64,000 nucleotides of DNA from Mesodorylaimus sp. YZB2_4. Taxonomy: Eukaryota > Nematoda > Enoplea > Dorylaimida > Dorylaimidae. The stretch is taken from the NCBI GenBank assembly GCA_030248295.1, contig JASANH010001617.1, forward strand, positions 186,001 through 250,000. Reading direction: 5' to 3'. The notes below the pieces were generated by a model that was given only the letters and a program-made list of their open reading frames with translations, had not been told where the DNA came from and ran no database searches. Both the position numbers and the translations under genes were made by a program. Of the stretch, positions 21,523-33,240 are shown one piece after another; positions within the stretch are counted from its first letter, which is position 1, and each line of letters starts with the position of its first letter.

Positions 21523-23771
21523 CTAATGCTCGCTCGCCGGGCTTTCTCGAACGTCTATTTTCCGAATTCGCTCTACTTCTAAAAGGTATTTCTAATAGCC
21601 CGTCAAAAAAGTCAACTACCAATGACAAATGACTTACCAATTTTATGCCAGTACTCGTCCAAGCTAATGGCCGATACATTATCCAAGGCTCGAATAATTG
21701 GTCGATCAAATTTCTCAACGGGAGCCACAGTAAACACGTGTTTATTCTTCCCGTCGAAACCGTTATTAACCAGGCCATCTTCTCGAATAAACCCATTCAC
21801 ATGTAGTTGATGTTCATGCTGCCCGTGTTCATCACCAGCATACAGGTGCTCGTTGACAGCCGACATCTTTCTGTAGGTCAAGGTTCCAGGCTCACTGGAA
21901 GTAGACTCTGCCATTCCAGGCATAGTTTGCACGGCTGCCGATTCAACCAGCTTCTTTTCTTTTGGTAGAATGTCATAACCCAAAATAATATTAGAGGGAG
22001 GCGGCATGTGCACAGCTCCGGTCCCATGTACACCAATTGCAGCATTATTATTAGAAGCGGGTGCCATGGTGTTGGTATTGCGAATAAGGATATTTCGGGA
22101 GTCAGTCTCTGAAGGAGCTGTCACTTGATTGTTCTTGTACTCCTTGTATCTTTTACGAATCCAAGGAGCGCATATTAATAACAAGAGGATCAAGATTACT
22201 AGGCAGATAAGCCATAAGTAAGCTGAGTTCCAGGCTACACCCGCTGCTGCTACCAAGCTTTGCTTAATAATCGATTCTGGTGGCGGATATGGAACAGTGT
22301 TGCCATCTGAAACATGTCCCGCGATTGAGTATCCACAGATTACAAGGTTACTGTGCATTCAGATCTGAATTGGTGCCCCACATTGCTCAGATTGGCGGGG
22401 GGACCCCTACGTCTGAAACTCCATCTTTTTAGGTGCCATTACCTCTTCTCCTCTGGCACAGGTAGGCCCTTTCAGCGCGACAGTCGTCAACGTCATACAT
22501 GTTAGCTCCTCCGTTTTTCAGGTCCATATACACGCAGTCTCTATTTTCATCGTTGCTTGAAGTCCGGAATCTGCGCAACACAAGTCAGGTATGCATGTCA
22601 TGTTTAGCTCCGAGTTCTTCAAATATCGTTACCACTTACGGTTCTGGATATAATTTAGAGTTGGGATCAACTGACATAAAGCGAGCTTCCTCTTGAGCGT
22701 CAGTGACTCCAACCCACGGCTGCTCGCTCGTAGCGCCATAAAAATCTGTAAACATGCACATGTCTCGTTGGCCCATGCGAAGATCAAATTAATTCAAGTT
22801 CTAGTAAACTTACTAAATATACGTGTCCGCTCTTCATCACTTGTAACAGTCAATAAGTTACCACGCTCATATGAGCAACGCCTTTGAGCGTCAACCCACG
22901 ACATTTTCGGAAACGGGGGCTGCGGAGAGACCAGATGATAGCAATTTCCAGTTGACGTTGATTCTTTCCACCCGGGTGGGCAACCAGGCCTGGCTGAAAA
23001 GTAGTAAATATTATTGACGTCAACCAGCTGCTCAAAAAATTATCAGGTCAAGTTGACGCAGGAAATGGCTTATAGGAGCATAAGACAAAAAATTCTTGAG
23101 GCCTATCGATTAAGGACTGTTGCCATAGAGCCCAGGAGGAATTGAAAGCTGCACCAGACAATGAAAACACTGAAAAGTATTGGCCAAATGGCAGCGAGGA
23201 AACAAGGATTGTCTCATCGGCTGCTAGTTCCCAAGCCAACAACCCTGTCTTCCATCAGAATCGCAAAAGAGGTGTTGGGTACTTACAGTAAGCTACATAT
23301 GATAGGTTGAGACCGCGTCCAACTTCGAAGAACTGATCGGACTTAAATCGAAGATACAGCGCGTCATTCAGACTACTGAATGCGGACGGGTTGAAGAAAC
23401 CACACCATTTGAGCAAAAGTGGAGACTGACTCGTGGGGCCTAAAATAAATGATGTGATGATGAGACATGTCCAGAGCCAAACAGTAGATCAACCATACCA
23501 TCGCGCAGCTCCACAAAATCATCGCACTCGGTAAACAATCGATCTTCGAAATGGGAATAATGTATTTGCAGCTGCAGCCAAGCTTCCGGGTCTGGACTAC
23601 GGATAACCCAATGGCAATCCTTGTTGGATGGATAGACACCACGATAGAAGCCAGGTGTCATAAATATTTTTGGCCTTCCGTTTTCTGCATACAATGTTTT
23701 CGGTCGATTGGCCGGCGGGCATTCTGCACGTAAACAACACAGTCGTAAGGCTTACCCACTTTCCGGTCCAT
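21523..23771 (-). CDS. CUB + C-type lectin-like single-pass receptor
   Basis: Exons, 5' to 3' on the minus strand: 23756-23771 (tentative first), 23499-23723, 23287-23439, 22814-22993, 22640-22745, 22443-22570, 21638-22306, 21523-21578. All junctions keep frame, giving about 510 aa. A CUB domain (about residues 7-125) shows TPGFYRGVYP, DDFVELRDG and the closing LNLSYV. A lectin-like domain follows (CPPGWKES start, WVDAQRRC, QPWVGVTD, DDCRAERAYLC end). A Pro-rich linker leads to one helix (about 298-318) and a 190-residue cytoplasmic tail containing GYDIL and TYRKM, which resemble YxxL/YxxM signalling motifs. Calcium-binding EPN/QPD and WND motifs are absent. The short first exon encodes no signal peptide, so the true 5' end may lie further upstream. 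Confidence 0.8.
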
Positions 23772-26700
23772 ATCTAGACTGAGTTCCTAATGAGCGGGTC
23801 CCATCTTTGCTCATTCGAGCCCGTGAAAGGCGCGGGAACATGTGCAGCGGGTGGCGTGTTTCGCAGTCGGGGCTGCTTTTACTGAGTCAATAGTAAACAG
23901 CCGATAGGCAGTGGCGATGGAGACAGGGTTATTGCGCAGCCAGGTGAGGTGCCCGCTGATCGTTAGCTTAGCCCCTTACAAGGGCGCTAATGACCTCTCT
24001 TTACTGCTTTTGTCCGTGTCTTCATGCACAGCCCTTTTCGATAATCATGCATTAATCAATAATTTAATTTGTTACCGACTGGTCAAGAAGCAAAATTCAA
24101 ACTGGAAACCATTATCAGGTTGCGCAATGCATGGCGTGGGCAGAGATGCAAATTTGCGGGGATGACTCATAGAGAATGAGTCAAAGTGCTTTCACTCACC
24201 CGCTCGAGCAAATGCTAGAAATGGAAATTGATCACTGATCTGTCTGACACCAAGGTAACCAAGCCAGCTATCTGGCAAAGGTAAAAGGGATGGGCTAGCA
24301 GTATAATAAAAAGAATGATATCTGTTGTTGCCTTGCTTAGTGGACAGGTAAGGCTTGTGGGAAAGGTAAAAGCAATTCGTGCGCTGGGAATCTTTAAACC
24401 TGTTCGTTTTTGCTCGAGACGGCTGTGTTCCGAGGTTTTCGATAAGTCATCTCTTACCTTCGTCTTGACAAGAGACGAGCAAAGACCATGTCAGCAAGTA
24501 GAAAATGATGCCCTGAACTGGATTCCTCTTGTCATATTGACCGAATAAACCTGCAACAGTCACGATATTGCGTGGTCTCGTGATATGGCATGCTAACACA
24601 ATGCAGCTTGCTCACCAAGGGAAAAGAAGACAACCATTCTTCGAGGGATGACTATAGAAGATGCACAACGCGATTCGGCCACTGGGTCAGTGCTGACTTG
24701 AAGACCTCTGGTCGACTAATAGGGAGAACACGACATTGGAAGGCGAGGTAGAAAATGCTTTAGGACAGGGGCAGCGGGTGAGCTTGTTCGCTGGATCACG
24801 ATCGAGGCCAGCGGAGCGCTAAAAATGTTCCCCGTTGATTCTTGGGACGAAGCTTTTTCGAATCACAACCAGGAGACATGTCCTTGAAGTGAATATGATA
24901 AGAAGGTTTCACCGGCTAGCCCGACCTCGACCGAGACCGCGCACGAATATCTTTGGCTCGTATCTGGCAATAGATCGGGGCCTCGTTTGACGCGGTCTAG
25001 CAGTCGGGCTCGGTCGCATGGCAACGAAACTACAGAGGCGGTCGGAACCTGGCGCCGTCCCTTATTAAGCAGTTCCGACCGACCAAGAGGAGTGGCCACA
25101 GCATCAGCGCTTTGACGGCCACCTAACGCTATCCCTCATCTTCCGATGGTTATCTATCGCTCTGCACGTGCCTGCCAGAGCATGCTCTTCTGCCTCCATT
25201 TTTGCCATAACAAAGTTGAAAAGCATTTTGTGTGAAAACAACAAGGCATCCTGTTAACGGGCAGCTGGCATAAGGGGAACAACCAGGTCGTACAAGGCGG
25301 CTCCAACCAAAGCTCTCATGGCTGCCAAACACAAATTAACTCATTTATGTATGAATCATTGGCCTTTTCCTCGTGAGGCGGTGTCTTGATCCTTACCTGG
25401 CTCGCACGTCTATAGTAAGCACTGCTTCGCATTACAAAATATATTTTGCCTTTTCTGTTGGAATATTCTCTTTGCAGACGACATGACATACTTCTCATGT
25501 GTCACCAGCATGCCTCGACTCTGTATATAATGTTACATAGATAGTCGATGCATGGTCACCAGAGCTTATTCAAATGACCTCTCACTGCCCTAATCTCGGC
25601 ACCGAGACTTTTCTAGGCTGCGGGTCCCCAATCTTAAACTGTTATTGTAATTTTCGCGACACTGATTTTTTCTCTATGGGACTAAGAACAGACACAGAGA
25701 CACTGCGTAAGCCTCAGTTAGGCGCTGGACATTAGCAGTTAGGCATTAGCGCTGTTATGGTGACACATTGTTGCAATGAGCAAGACGTCAAAATGGCTGT
25801 ACAATTGCACAGGTAAATAAATACGGCCGCCAAAGTGACCCCGTCGAAACGTCAATGACAGCGCAGAGCACGTAAGTGGTGGCGGCAGATGACGTAAGTG
25901 GTACGTGATCGAGGGAGAAATAGACTACAATGCATCGTGAATTTATTGCTACAATACAAGAATAGATTGTAAAATCCTACAGGGCCTAAAAGACCAAAAG
26001 GACTTTTACCACATCCGGAAGCACGAAATACGCCCTTTCGGATTTCAAGTCAAATTGCTCGATGCCCAAACAGCGATCAGCCGGACATAGTGGTCAGCAT
26101 TCTATGCGATGTATGGTCGATAGGTCGGAAGATGAGAAGCAGGCAGGCTGATGGCTTTGCCACATCTACGCCATTGTTATTTTGCTGTATGCGTCATTCA
26201 GTGCCTTTGCTATGATGCTAACCTGGATGGCCTCTGAAAGCTAAAGGCGCCTCTTTGTTAGCTGCTTTTTTCTTCCGACCTAACTTACCTGAAAAGTCCA
26301 CTTTGCACATAAAAATATGCACACTCTCATGGACTTACAGCTAGCATATCAGCCCATACCGTGAATCGTCTAGTTGCTCCTGGAATTCTCCGTTGCCCAG
26401 TAAGTTCAGCGCCCGACTTTAACTCTCGATGAGCTCTTACCAACGAGCGTTCGATTCGCTGCTGGCTATATCATAAATGGTGTAATGCGTCCTTCGCCCC
26501 CAAGTGCGCATAAGCGTTCGATGTTTTGGTAAAACAGGTAGAGGAAGACGAGCAGGCATAGGCATGTATGCAGGATTTTACTGGTCCGACCTGGTAATTC
26601 AACTTGAGTATATTTCTGCATACTATCAATCCCATAACTATGTTCTCTCTCTGGCCGGGAGACAAGCAAACATCGTCTTGCTACAAAATTGTATTTTCTG

Positions 26701-27087
26701 CAGGAGCCAGTAGACATTGACTTCATACGAATAGACCCCTCCTTTCATATGTGCTTAATTTAACTCTTATGAAAAGGTAATGAATTTGAATTTTCTACTG
26801 TATATACGTCCGCCTACTGAAAGGAAGTTGCAGATGGTGAGTACACGGACTGGCTTTCATTATGTCATGGCCGAAAAGTGTGCCGGGTCTCGCTTGACTC
26901 GCTATACAAACATACACTGAGGCATAAATTTATTTGCGCACACACCTGTGTTCCATTTGGAAAATAGCACACGAAACTGGTCTGATGGTGAGAACAGGAG
27001 TCGCGAGACCTTTTGCATCAACTGTGAAGAGAACGGCCTTATTGTTAGTTCCAGAATTTGCCTGTGAAGAATTCACTGGTAGCCACA
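23772..27087. other. Intergenic stretch, no supported gene
   Basis: 3.3 kb with only short open frames. It may include the missing first exon and promoter of the CUB-lectin receptor. I see no tRNA, repeat array or recognisable exon. Confidence 0.4.
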
Positions 27088-27738
27088 ATGATGTTCACGC
27101 TAATCACTGTGATTACGCTTGTTACTTCCGTCAAGGCGAATCCACCTGGTGTGAGTACGTCTTATTTTCTTGTCCAGCAGTCCTGCAACTCGTGGTTTTA
27201 GTTTCGGCCTGCGAGTGCCATACCAGACGAATTCTTCACATGCGTAAGTCGAGCACCAGGACTGTACGCCGACGACAAGCGTTCGTGTGCATTGTACTGG
27301 AAGTGTTCATCTAATGGGACTGTCGAACACGTGTATAAACGAGTCCGAGAGTTGAAATTAAAATCTTCTAAACCGGTCACTTTTAGGAGATGCCCTCCAT
27401 CCGCACGTGTCTTTGATGACCGACTGAAACAGTGCGTGCAAGGTGACCAGTGTCCAGTTGACTACACCTACTACCAATCAGCCCAATCGTTTTGTCGAGG
27501 GCGCCCCTATCCGATCCTAGCTGACCCCTCTGACAATACACAATCACGTCCTCAAGATTACTTTCCGAACCTACTGAGCAGCTGTGACTCTTATTACTAT
27601 TGCTTTATTGAGAATGGGCAGTCGCATGGACACGAATTCAAATGCTCACAAGGTGAAAAATTCGATGTGCGTTTGTCCGCATGCTCAGATAAAAGCTCTG
27701 TTCAATGCAATGTTAGCCACGGAGCAGACATCGTGTGA
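27088..27738 (+). CDS. Peritrophin-like secreted protein, two chitin-binding (CBM14) domains
   Basis: Three exons: 27088-27150, 27202-27332 and 27387-27738 (phases 0 and 2), about 181 aa. The first exon is a signal peptide (MMFTLITVITLVTS). The rest holds two six-cysteine peritrophin-A type domains, at about residues 35-90 and 100-175, with the C..Y..C aromatic spacing (CALYWKC; CDSYYYCF) and a CP....F turn in the first. Such proteins bind chitin in gut lining, cuticle or eggshell and act outside the cell. The 54-base second intron ends with a pyrimidine tract and TTTTAG. There is no transmembrane segment. A possible AATAAA lies near 28098. Confidence 0.85.
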
Positions 27739-29136
27739 CTGCAATGGTCTGCACAGTATGTGGATTTCTTAGAATCATGGTAGTGAATCTCTCTCATAAA
27801 CTACTGTATTCGTGTCATGTTCCGAGTAACTATCAAAGTGCCCAATTTGATACATCCACGTTTACATAATCTGTGCAGTATTATTGTACGGTGAGATGTG
27901 TGAGCTATCTTCACGTGCATATGATGAAGGCGTCCACATCCACACAAATACAGCACCGGGCATACACTCGCAGGTCACTGTTTTAGGTGGTCGCCTGTCT
28001 CACTTGATCGTCTTTCTCACCTGGCCGAGAAAATTTGAGTTGGAAACCTGTCTCTCTTGGCTGACTGCAAATGTTCTAGCAGTTGAGGCCTTGTGCCTAA
28101 TAAACGACTGAAGACTCAGCATAAAACAAAAACACATGGAGCGGGGTTGTGATGGGTCATCCGAATATAGATTGTCCAGATATGGCCACACATCTCGTCG
28201 AAAGGCGGCGTGTTGCTCGAATTAACTATGGACGATTGGAAACCGCTTAGGATAATGTCTCCAGCGGCGAACACACCCGGAGGGATTTATCACGGTGTAC
28301 AGAAATGAGCACTTGCCGATTAAAGAACGAGTACACCTGATCAAGGCATCAGACATATTGCAAAATGGGCTCTGATCGCACGAGCAGCCAGGCCCTCGCA
28401 AAACAAATCACGCTGAGGGGATGCCACAACCGCCTTAATCATGATTTCCAGAAGCCGCCCCCCAGCTCTCAATAATGTATCCTTACTGGATTGGTGCTCT
28501 TATCGTTAGACAGTGAAGTAAGACGGTCGGCCATCGGGTCACTGACGGGGTGGCGTCATATTTTTAACATCACTTATGCGTTGGACGGCCAAGTGAGACA
28601 GTCGGCCAGGCGGGACAGAGCCATCTGTACGGCCAGTGCACCCCAGAACAGATAGCAAAACCATGCTCGCAAAGTTGATTGTGCAGTGAAAGACTAGCTA
28701 GATCGTACATCAGATAGAGCGAGGAGACGCATACATCGATTCATCCGTAAACTGCTAGGCTTTGACGTTTCAGGTCAGTTTCCTCCGTGGTACATTTCTT
28801 GTATCACTATTTTGGATTATGATAAAACTTCCTTTACTTGCGAAACGGAACTCAGATTCAGCAAAAATAGTAAGGCTACATGGGATTCCTGATTTACGCG
28901 TAGGACTCAGAATCCGGACGCGAAGGTCGTTTCTGGCATGGAGGAAAGCTCCATCGAGATGACTGCGTCAACTACGCCCACTTTACACTCCATCTCGCAC
29001 AGGCAACCGTGAAGCTGACAATGGTCAGTCGGAGTTCAGGCAAGGTGGAAGTATAGCCGTGCCCAACGACGAGCAGCTAGGTTCAAAATCGGTTTCTGTG
29101 TCGTAATCAGAAAGACTTGTGTTTGCAGGAGAAACC
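27739..29136. other. Intergenic stretch, no supported gene
   Basis: 1.4 kb with no recognisable coding segment. It should contain the peritrophin 3' end and the promoter of the kinase gene. Confidence 0.4.
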
Positions 29137-30421
29137 ATGACGGAAGATCGAGCCGCGCCAACGGGCAGTTTAAAGAAGAAGGCGGAAGGCGGCCAGTCGC
29201 GGGGGAGCGAGAGCCAAGACCTGCTGGACGAAGGAACAGTCGTCGAAAGCCGATTCATCGTGGTCAGTGACTCGCTGGTTTGTTCGGCTGAGCAGGCACG
29301 AGGGTGCGCTTTCAGGTCGAGAAATTGCAATCGGGCTCGTTCGGCCAGGTGTTCCTGGCTATCGATAGGACGATGCAAGATCTGGAAGTGGCCTTGAAAG
29401 TGGAGAAGCCTCGTCCGAATGGAAAGCGCTCTTACTGCGCGCAGGAAGTGGCCGTCATGCAGCGATGCCAAGGTAAGACATCGTCCTTCGGTGACTCACG
29501 TGCATTCGGCGCTGTTTTAGGGCAGAAACACATTCCAAAGCTGTACGCGTTTAACACCGCCGCCCAGTTCCCTTACATAGCATTTGTTGCGGCTCAACCT
29601 GGCCGATTTGCGTCGATCGAGTCCTTCCAAAGTGATGCCGCGCTTCTCGCTGGCTACCTCGCTTCGTCTCGGAATCCGAATGTTCAAGGCGGTGCGGGAC
29701 CTGCACTGCGTCTTTGTCGTACACAGAGACGTCAAGCCGGTAAGCCTGCTGTGCCTTGCTGTGGATCCTTGCGGTCTAACTTGACTGCTTTTAGTCGAGT
29801 TTTGATGATGGGATCGGGAGAACAAGCAAAACGCTGCGTATATCTGTTGGACTTTGGTCTGTCGCATATCTTCCGCACAGCCAACGGCGAACTGATCCCA
29901 CCTCGCAGTCGGCCAGGTTTCGTGGGCAGCACACGATACGCCTCGCCGAACGCGCACGACGGACGGGAATGGAATGCCTTGCTCGCGGCCTTGTACAGTT
30001 ACGGATGCGCCGTTTCAGGAGCGCGGTCGATGCGACGATCTCGTGTCGCTCTTCTACGTGCTTGTCGAGCTGCGCCTTGGACGACTGCCGTGGAGAAACA
30101 TCGGGTCGAGGAACGTGGTGGGAATCATGAAAAAGTCGACCAGCATCGAAACGCTGTGCCAAGATCTGCCGGGCCCCATCGTCGAAGCGGGCAGACTGAT
30201 TAGACAGTTGAAGTAAGTCGACCTGGTCCTCGTCAAATCTCTATCCCTCCCAGTTGTCTCGTTGCAGGTACCCAGATGAGCCGAACTACGATCGACTGAT
30301 CGAGTTGCTGCAGTTGGTGATGCAAGAGAATCGAATCGACCTCGATGGGCCACTCGACTGGGAGGAGAGCTTCGTCAAAGTGCTGCGCGAAGACAGCGAA
30401 ACGATGCCGTCCCCATCGTAA
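29137..30421 (+). pseudogene. TTBK/CK1-like kinase with broken frame (pseudogene or sequence error)
   Basis: Exon-like segments: 29137-29262, 29316-29472, 29521-29739, 29795-30212 and 30268-30421, with good GT-AG borders. The start is ATG at 29137 and the stop is TAA at 30419-30421. The encoded pieces follow the tau-tubulin kinase / casein kinase 1 fold in order: SGSFGQVFLA glycine loop, ALKVEK with the catalytic Lys, NLADLRRSSP, VVHRDVKP, YLLDFGLS, GSTRYASPNAH, CDDLVSLFYVLVE and LPWRNI. These pieces are not in one frame. A one-base offset is needed near 29586, another near 29804, and a further one between about 29950 and 30025. Catalytic HRD and DFG are intact and splice sites look healthy, so sequence errors are as likely as decay. 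Products of intact family members phosphorylate tau, tubulin and other substrates. Confidence 0.7.
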
Positions 30422-30440
30422 AAAGATTGCGAAGAGCGAA

Positions 30441-30446
30441 AATAAA
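30441..30446 (+). promoter_or_regulatory. Poly(A) signal of the kinase locus
   Basis: AATAAA begins 20 bases after the TAA stop. Confidence 0.5.
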
Positions 30447-30718
30447 AAGAGATGATGTGACGACACGAGAACTCGGAGGATGAGGATTGTGTTTTGCTAT
30501 GTGCATGGTTTGCGAATGGTCTCCAGTGGTTTGCTAATGCTATGGTCATGCTCTGCTTTGCTTTCGGTTTTGCGTGCCAAGTTTTGCGGTGCAAGTCGGT
30601 GAAGTTGCTTAGCATTCCATTTCGTTCACTCGGTGACCATAGCGGTCATCTTTCTCAGTCGGACTGTCCTCGCTGCGGTCGTTTCTTGGCGTAAGCTGGG
30701 CTCGCTTTGGTCCTCGAA

Positions 30719-30766
30719 TTCGTCAAGTGCTGCGCGAAGATGAAAAGAAGGTGCTACCGCCATCCT
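30719..30766 (+). repeat. Partial duplicate of the kinase's last coding bases
   Basis: The segment starting TTCGTCAAGTGCTGCGCGAA matches 30371-30418 with a one-base gap and scattered changes. Similarity fades on into the sequence that follows the original stop (both contain ATGTGCATG about 100 bases later). The copy is a tandem, non-coding remnant about 350 bases downstream. Confidence 0.55.
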
Positions 30767-32246
30767 CAAAAAAATTCGTGAAGGCTCGAAAGTGACGCGA
30801 GACAGATGCCTGTATTTTACTGTCATGTGCATGTGGTTGTGGTTGCGTCAAATTTTCGCTCTGCTATTTGACTGGATAAGGAAATCCACATTCCGCCGCT
30901 CACATTTCGCCCTCCCCTTCACAGATTTTTGGTTCTTTTCCTCCCTTCTCCTGAAGAAAGCAGGAGTTGCAACAGGAAGATTAGGTCAATACCTGCAGAT
31001 GACTCCTCCTGATCAGGCTTCTTCATCAAAAGAATTGTTGACAGATCTGTGAAGTCAGAGAACAGGGATCACAATCCATGAAAAGCCACGGCAAATTCTT
31101 GCTGCTACTGTGACTGACTGAAAGCACTGAACCCTTGGCAGCATTAATGTCAAGCACAAAGATCAGAAGACCCAATCTCCTTGCTCCAATTGCGAAACGA
31201 ACTTCTTATTTAGCAAAAATTATACCCTGGTTGACGACATTTAAGTACTGTCAGGCATGACTACTGTAATACGCGATGGCATGACAGTCTCATCCTGCGG
31301 TGGTAATATCATGACCAAGGACATAAACATGGTTTCACGTGGGCTTCGAGTAAAGTATTTTATGCAGACACATGTTGTTGGCCATGAGTTTCACGGCACA
31401 TTGTACAAACGTAGTCAATGTGTGGTAGGACGTGTCCAGTTCGGCAGGCACAGAGAATTTCATCCACTCACAAAAACTCATTTTACTCGGATGTTCAATC
31501 ATAAGAAACCCAATTTGAAGAAGACTTTTTCATTGAGCCACCAAGTTGGGTAAGTTGAAACTCGTCAGTCTTTCTATCACTGTTGCACTTCATCAATACA
31601 TGCGACATTGTCATATTGACAATGACGACATGGACACGTGTCGTGGTAGACGAGCGTTGGTTTTCATTCACATAACTTGTGCTCGTGTTGTGCTGCGCAG
31701 ACTTATGGGAGTGCCTGTGCAAGATATATTGCGAGGTCGTGTTTGTAAAGAGAACATAATGTTAGCGATGGGTAATCGAGATAAGACCAATGGCGACACA
31801 AATGTTCGACCATTTTGTCCATGCATAGTTTTTCTTATCGTTATTTGTGCACATGTACTGTGGATGGTTTCAGGATGTCGGGGTCGATTAGTACTCTCGT
31901 AGTTGATACGTGCCTGGGGCCGTCAATCGCCAAAGGTGCTGGGTCGTGGCGCGGGCGAGGTTGAATGGGGATTGAATAAATTGGACGTTAATCTGGCCAT
32001 GTAATACACGGTGTCAAGGTCAGAGTCGTAAGGCTGGAAGAGAAGTCGTGTAAGTAGGCTGGTAGAACAACGCGATAAGAATGATGGAGAGACCCGTAAA
32101 ATTTAAATGAGAACAAAGAGGGCGGCACGTTTCAGTCTGCGCGGCACCAACAGTTTGTTTTAGTGATTATTTACAGTGCCATCCTAAGTGGTCCTTCTTT
32201 TCTCAAGTTCACCCCGACGTCGTGCACTTCTTTTATTGGGAACGTT

Positions 32247-32804
32247 ATGGGCAGAATTGTGGTTACGTCATCGCTCCTCTTCCAAGGTCAGGTAGACGTG
32301 TCCTTTTGAGATGTATACTATACTAAACTGTAGGACTCCAGCGTAGCTTATGAGTAGTAGCAGCACTGCCTCACCGAAACTCAGCCACGCTGTGACCACG
32401 TCCGATCGCCGGTGGCTATCATCAACGTGTGCCAGACATTCAACAGTGGCACCCCAGCAGCACATAACCATTCCATTTCAGTGCTCCTCACACTGAGCAT
32501 AGCATCTTGCTGTTGGTCTCTCCCATTCGGACCCTTCTTCTATTTCAACCCACCCCATATGGCCGGCGTGCTGGACCACCGAGGCAACATCAACAACATC
32601 GGTCTGTTTGACATGCACACATTGCAGCAGACTCCCACACGTCAGCACGACAGCGCTTCATTCCTGCTCAATTACGACACCAATCCACGCAGCCAGGCCC
32701 TCCAACGTCGTGCCGCCCTCCACCAAAACGACTTCGTCTGGTTCGCACCCTACTACAATCGACCAATATACGAGGAGATACAAGCCATGGACCAACGACG
32801 GTAG
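32247..32804 (+). CDS. Small secreted protein, unrecognised
   Basis: Two exons, 32247-32286 and 32482-32804, joined in phase 1 (donor AAG/GTCAGG, acceptor TTCCATTTCAG), give 120 aa. The join builds a convincing signal peptide: basic start MGR, a hydrophobic run ending LLTLSIASCCWS, then LPFGPFF. The mature part is about 90 residues, rich in Asn, Gln, Arg and aromatics, with dibasic RR sites near the middle and at the very C-terminus. Without cysteines in the mature chain it is not a toxin-like fold; a peptide precursor or matrix protein is possible. No family recognised. The weak GTCAGG donor is the least certain part. Confidence 0.5.
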
Positions 32805-33240
32805 GCCTGACACTTGTGCATGTCACTGCAGGAGTCAGGTCTAGGCTATTCTCGTGTTGCTCAAGTCCCCATATAGTGATAGACCACCATCCGCACTCGT
32901 GTACCTGTTGATTGTATCAATACTCACTTGAAGACTCATTAGTTCTATGTATGGCATAAACTGTAATGCAAGCTGTTCACACACTCACTGTCCCCGCATT
33001 CATGCCACACGCCCCGATAACCGTTTTCATATTACCAAATCCTTACCAACAAGCCAAGACCCCAACCGTTTACACAATAATGCACAGATCCAAAAAGACG
33101 AAAAACGTAAACAATTCAAAGCATATTTTCCTAAGTTGCCCTCACAGGAACCTTCAAACAAGGAAAACAAGATAAATATATCGTGAACTTTGCCAGAGAA
33201 ACGAAAAACTAACGTTCTCTGTTCTTAAGATTCTCCTTCC
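32805..33240. other. Short intergenic gap
   Basis: Holds the 3' ends of the convergent secreted-protein and KDEL-receptor genes. No other feature seen. Confidence 0.4.

Larger units (their letters stand above)
30422..32246. other. Intergenic, contains kinase 3' end duplicate
   Basis: Apart from the poly(A) signal and the duplicated kinase fragment, no gene is supported in this 1.8 kb. Confidence 0.4.

Noticed and set aside
23756-23771. Confident first exon of the CUB-lectin gene
   Set aside because: Phase fits and it begins with ATG, but it gives no signal peptide for an extracellular protein, so it is only tentative.
29521-29739. A tiny intron ending at TAG 29578-29580 as a way to mend the kinase frame
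   Set aside because: No GT donor in the exon gives the needed phase, so a frame offset remains.
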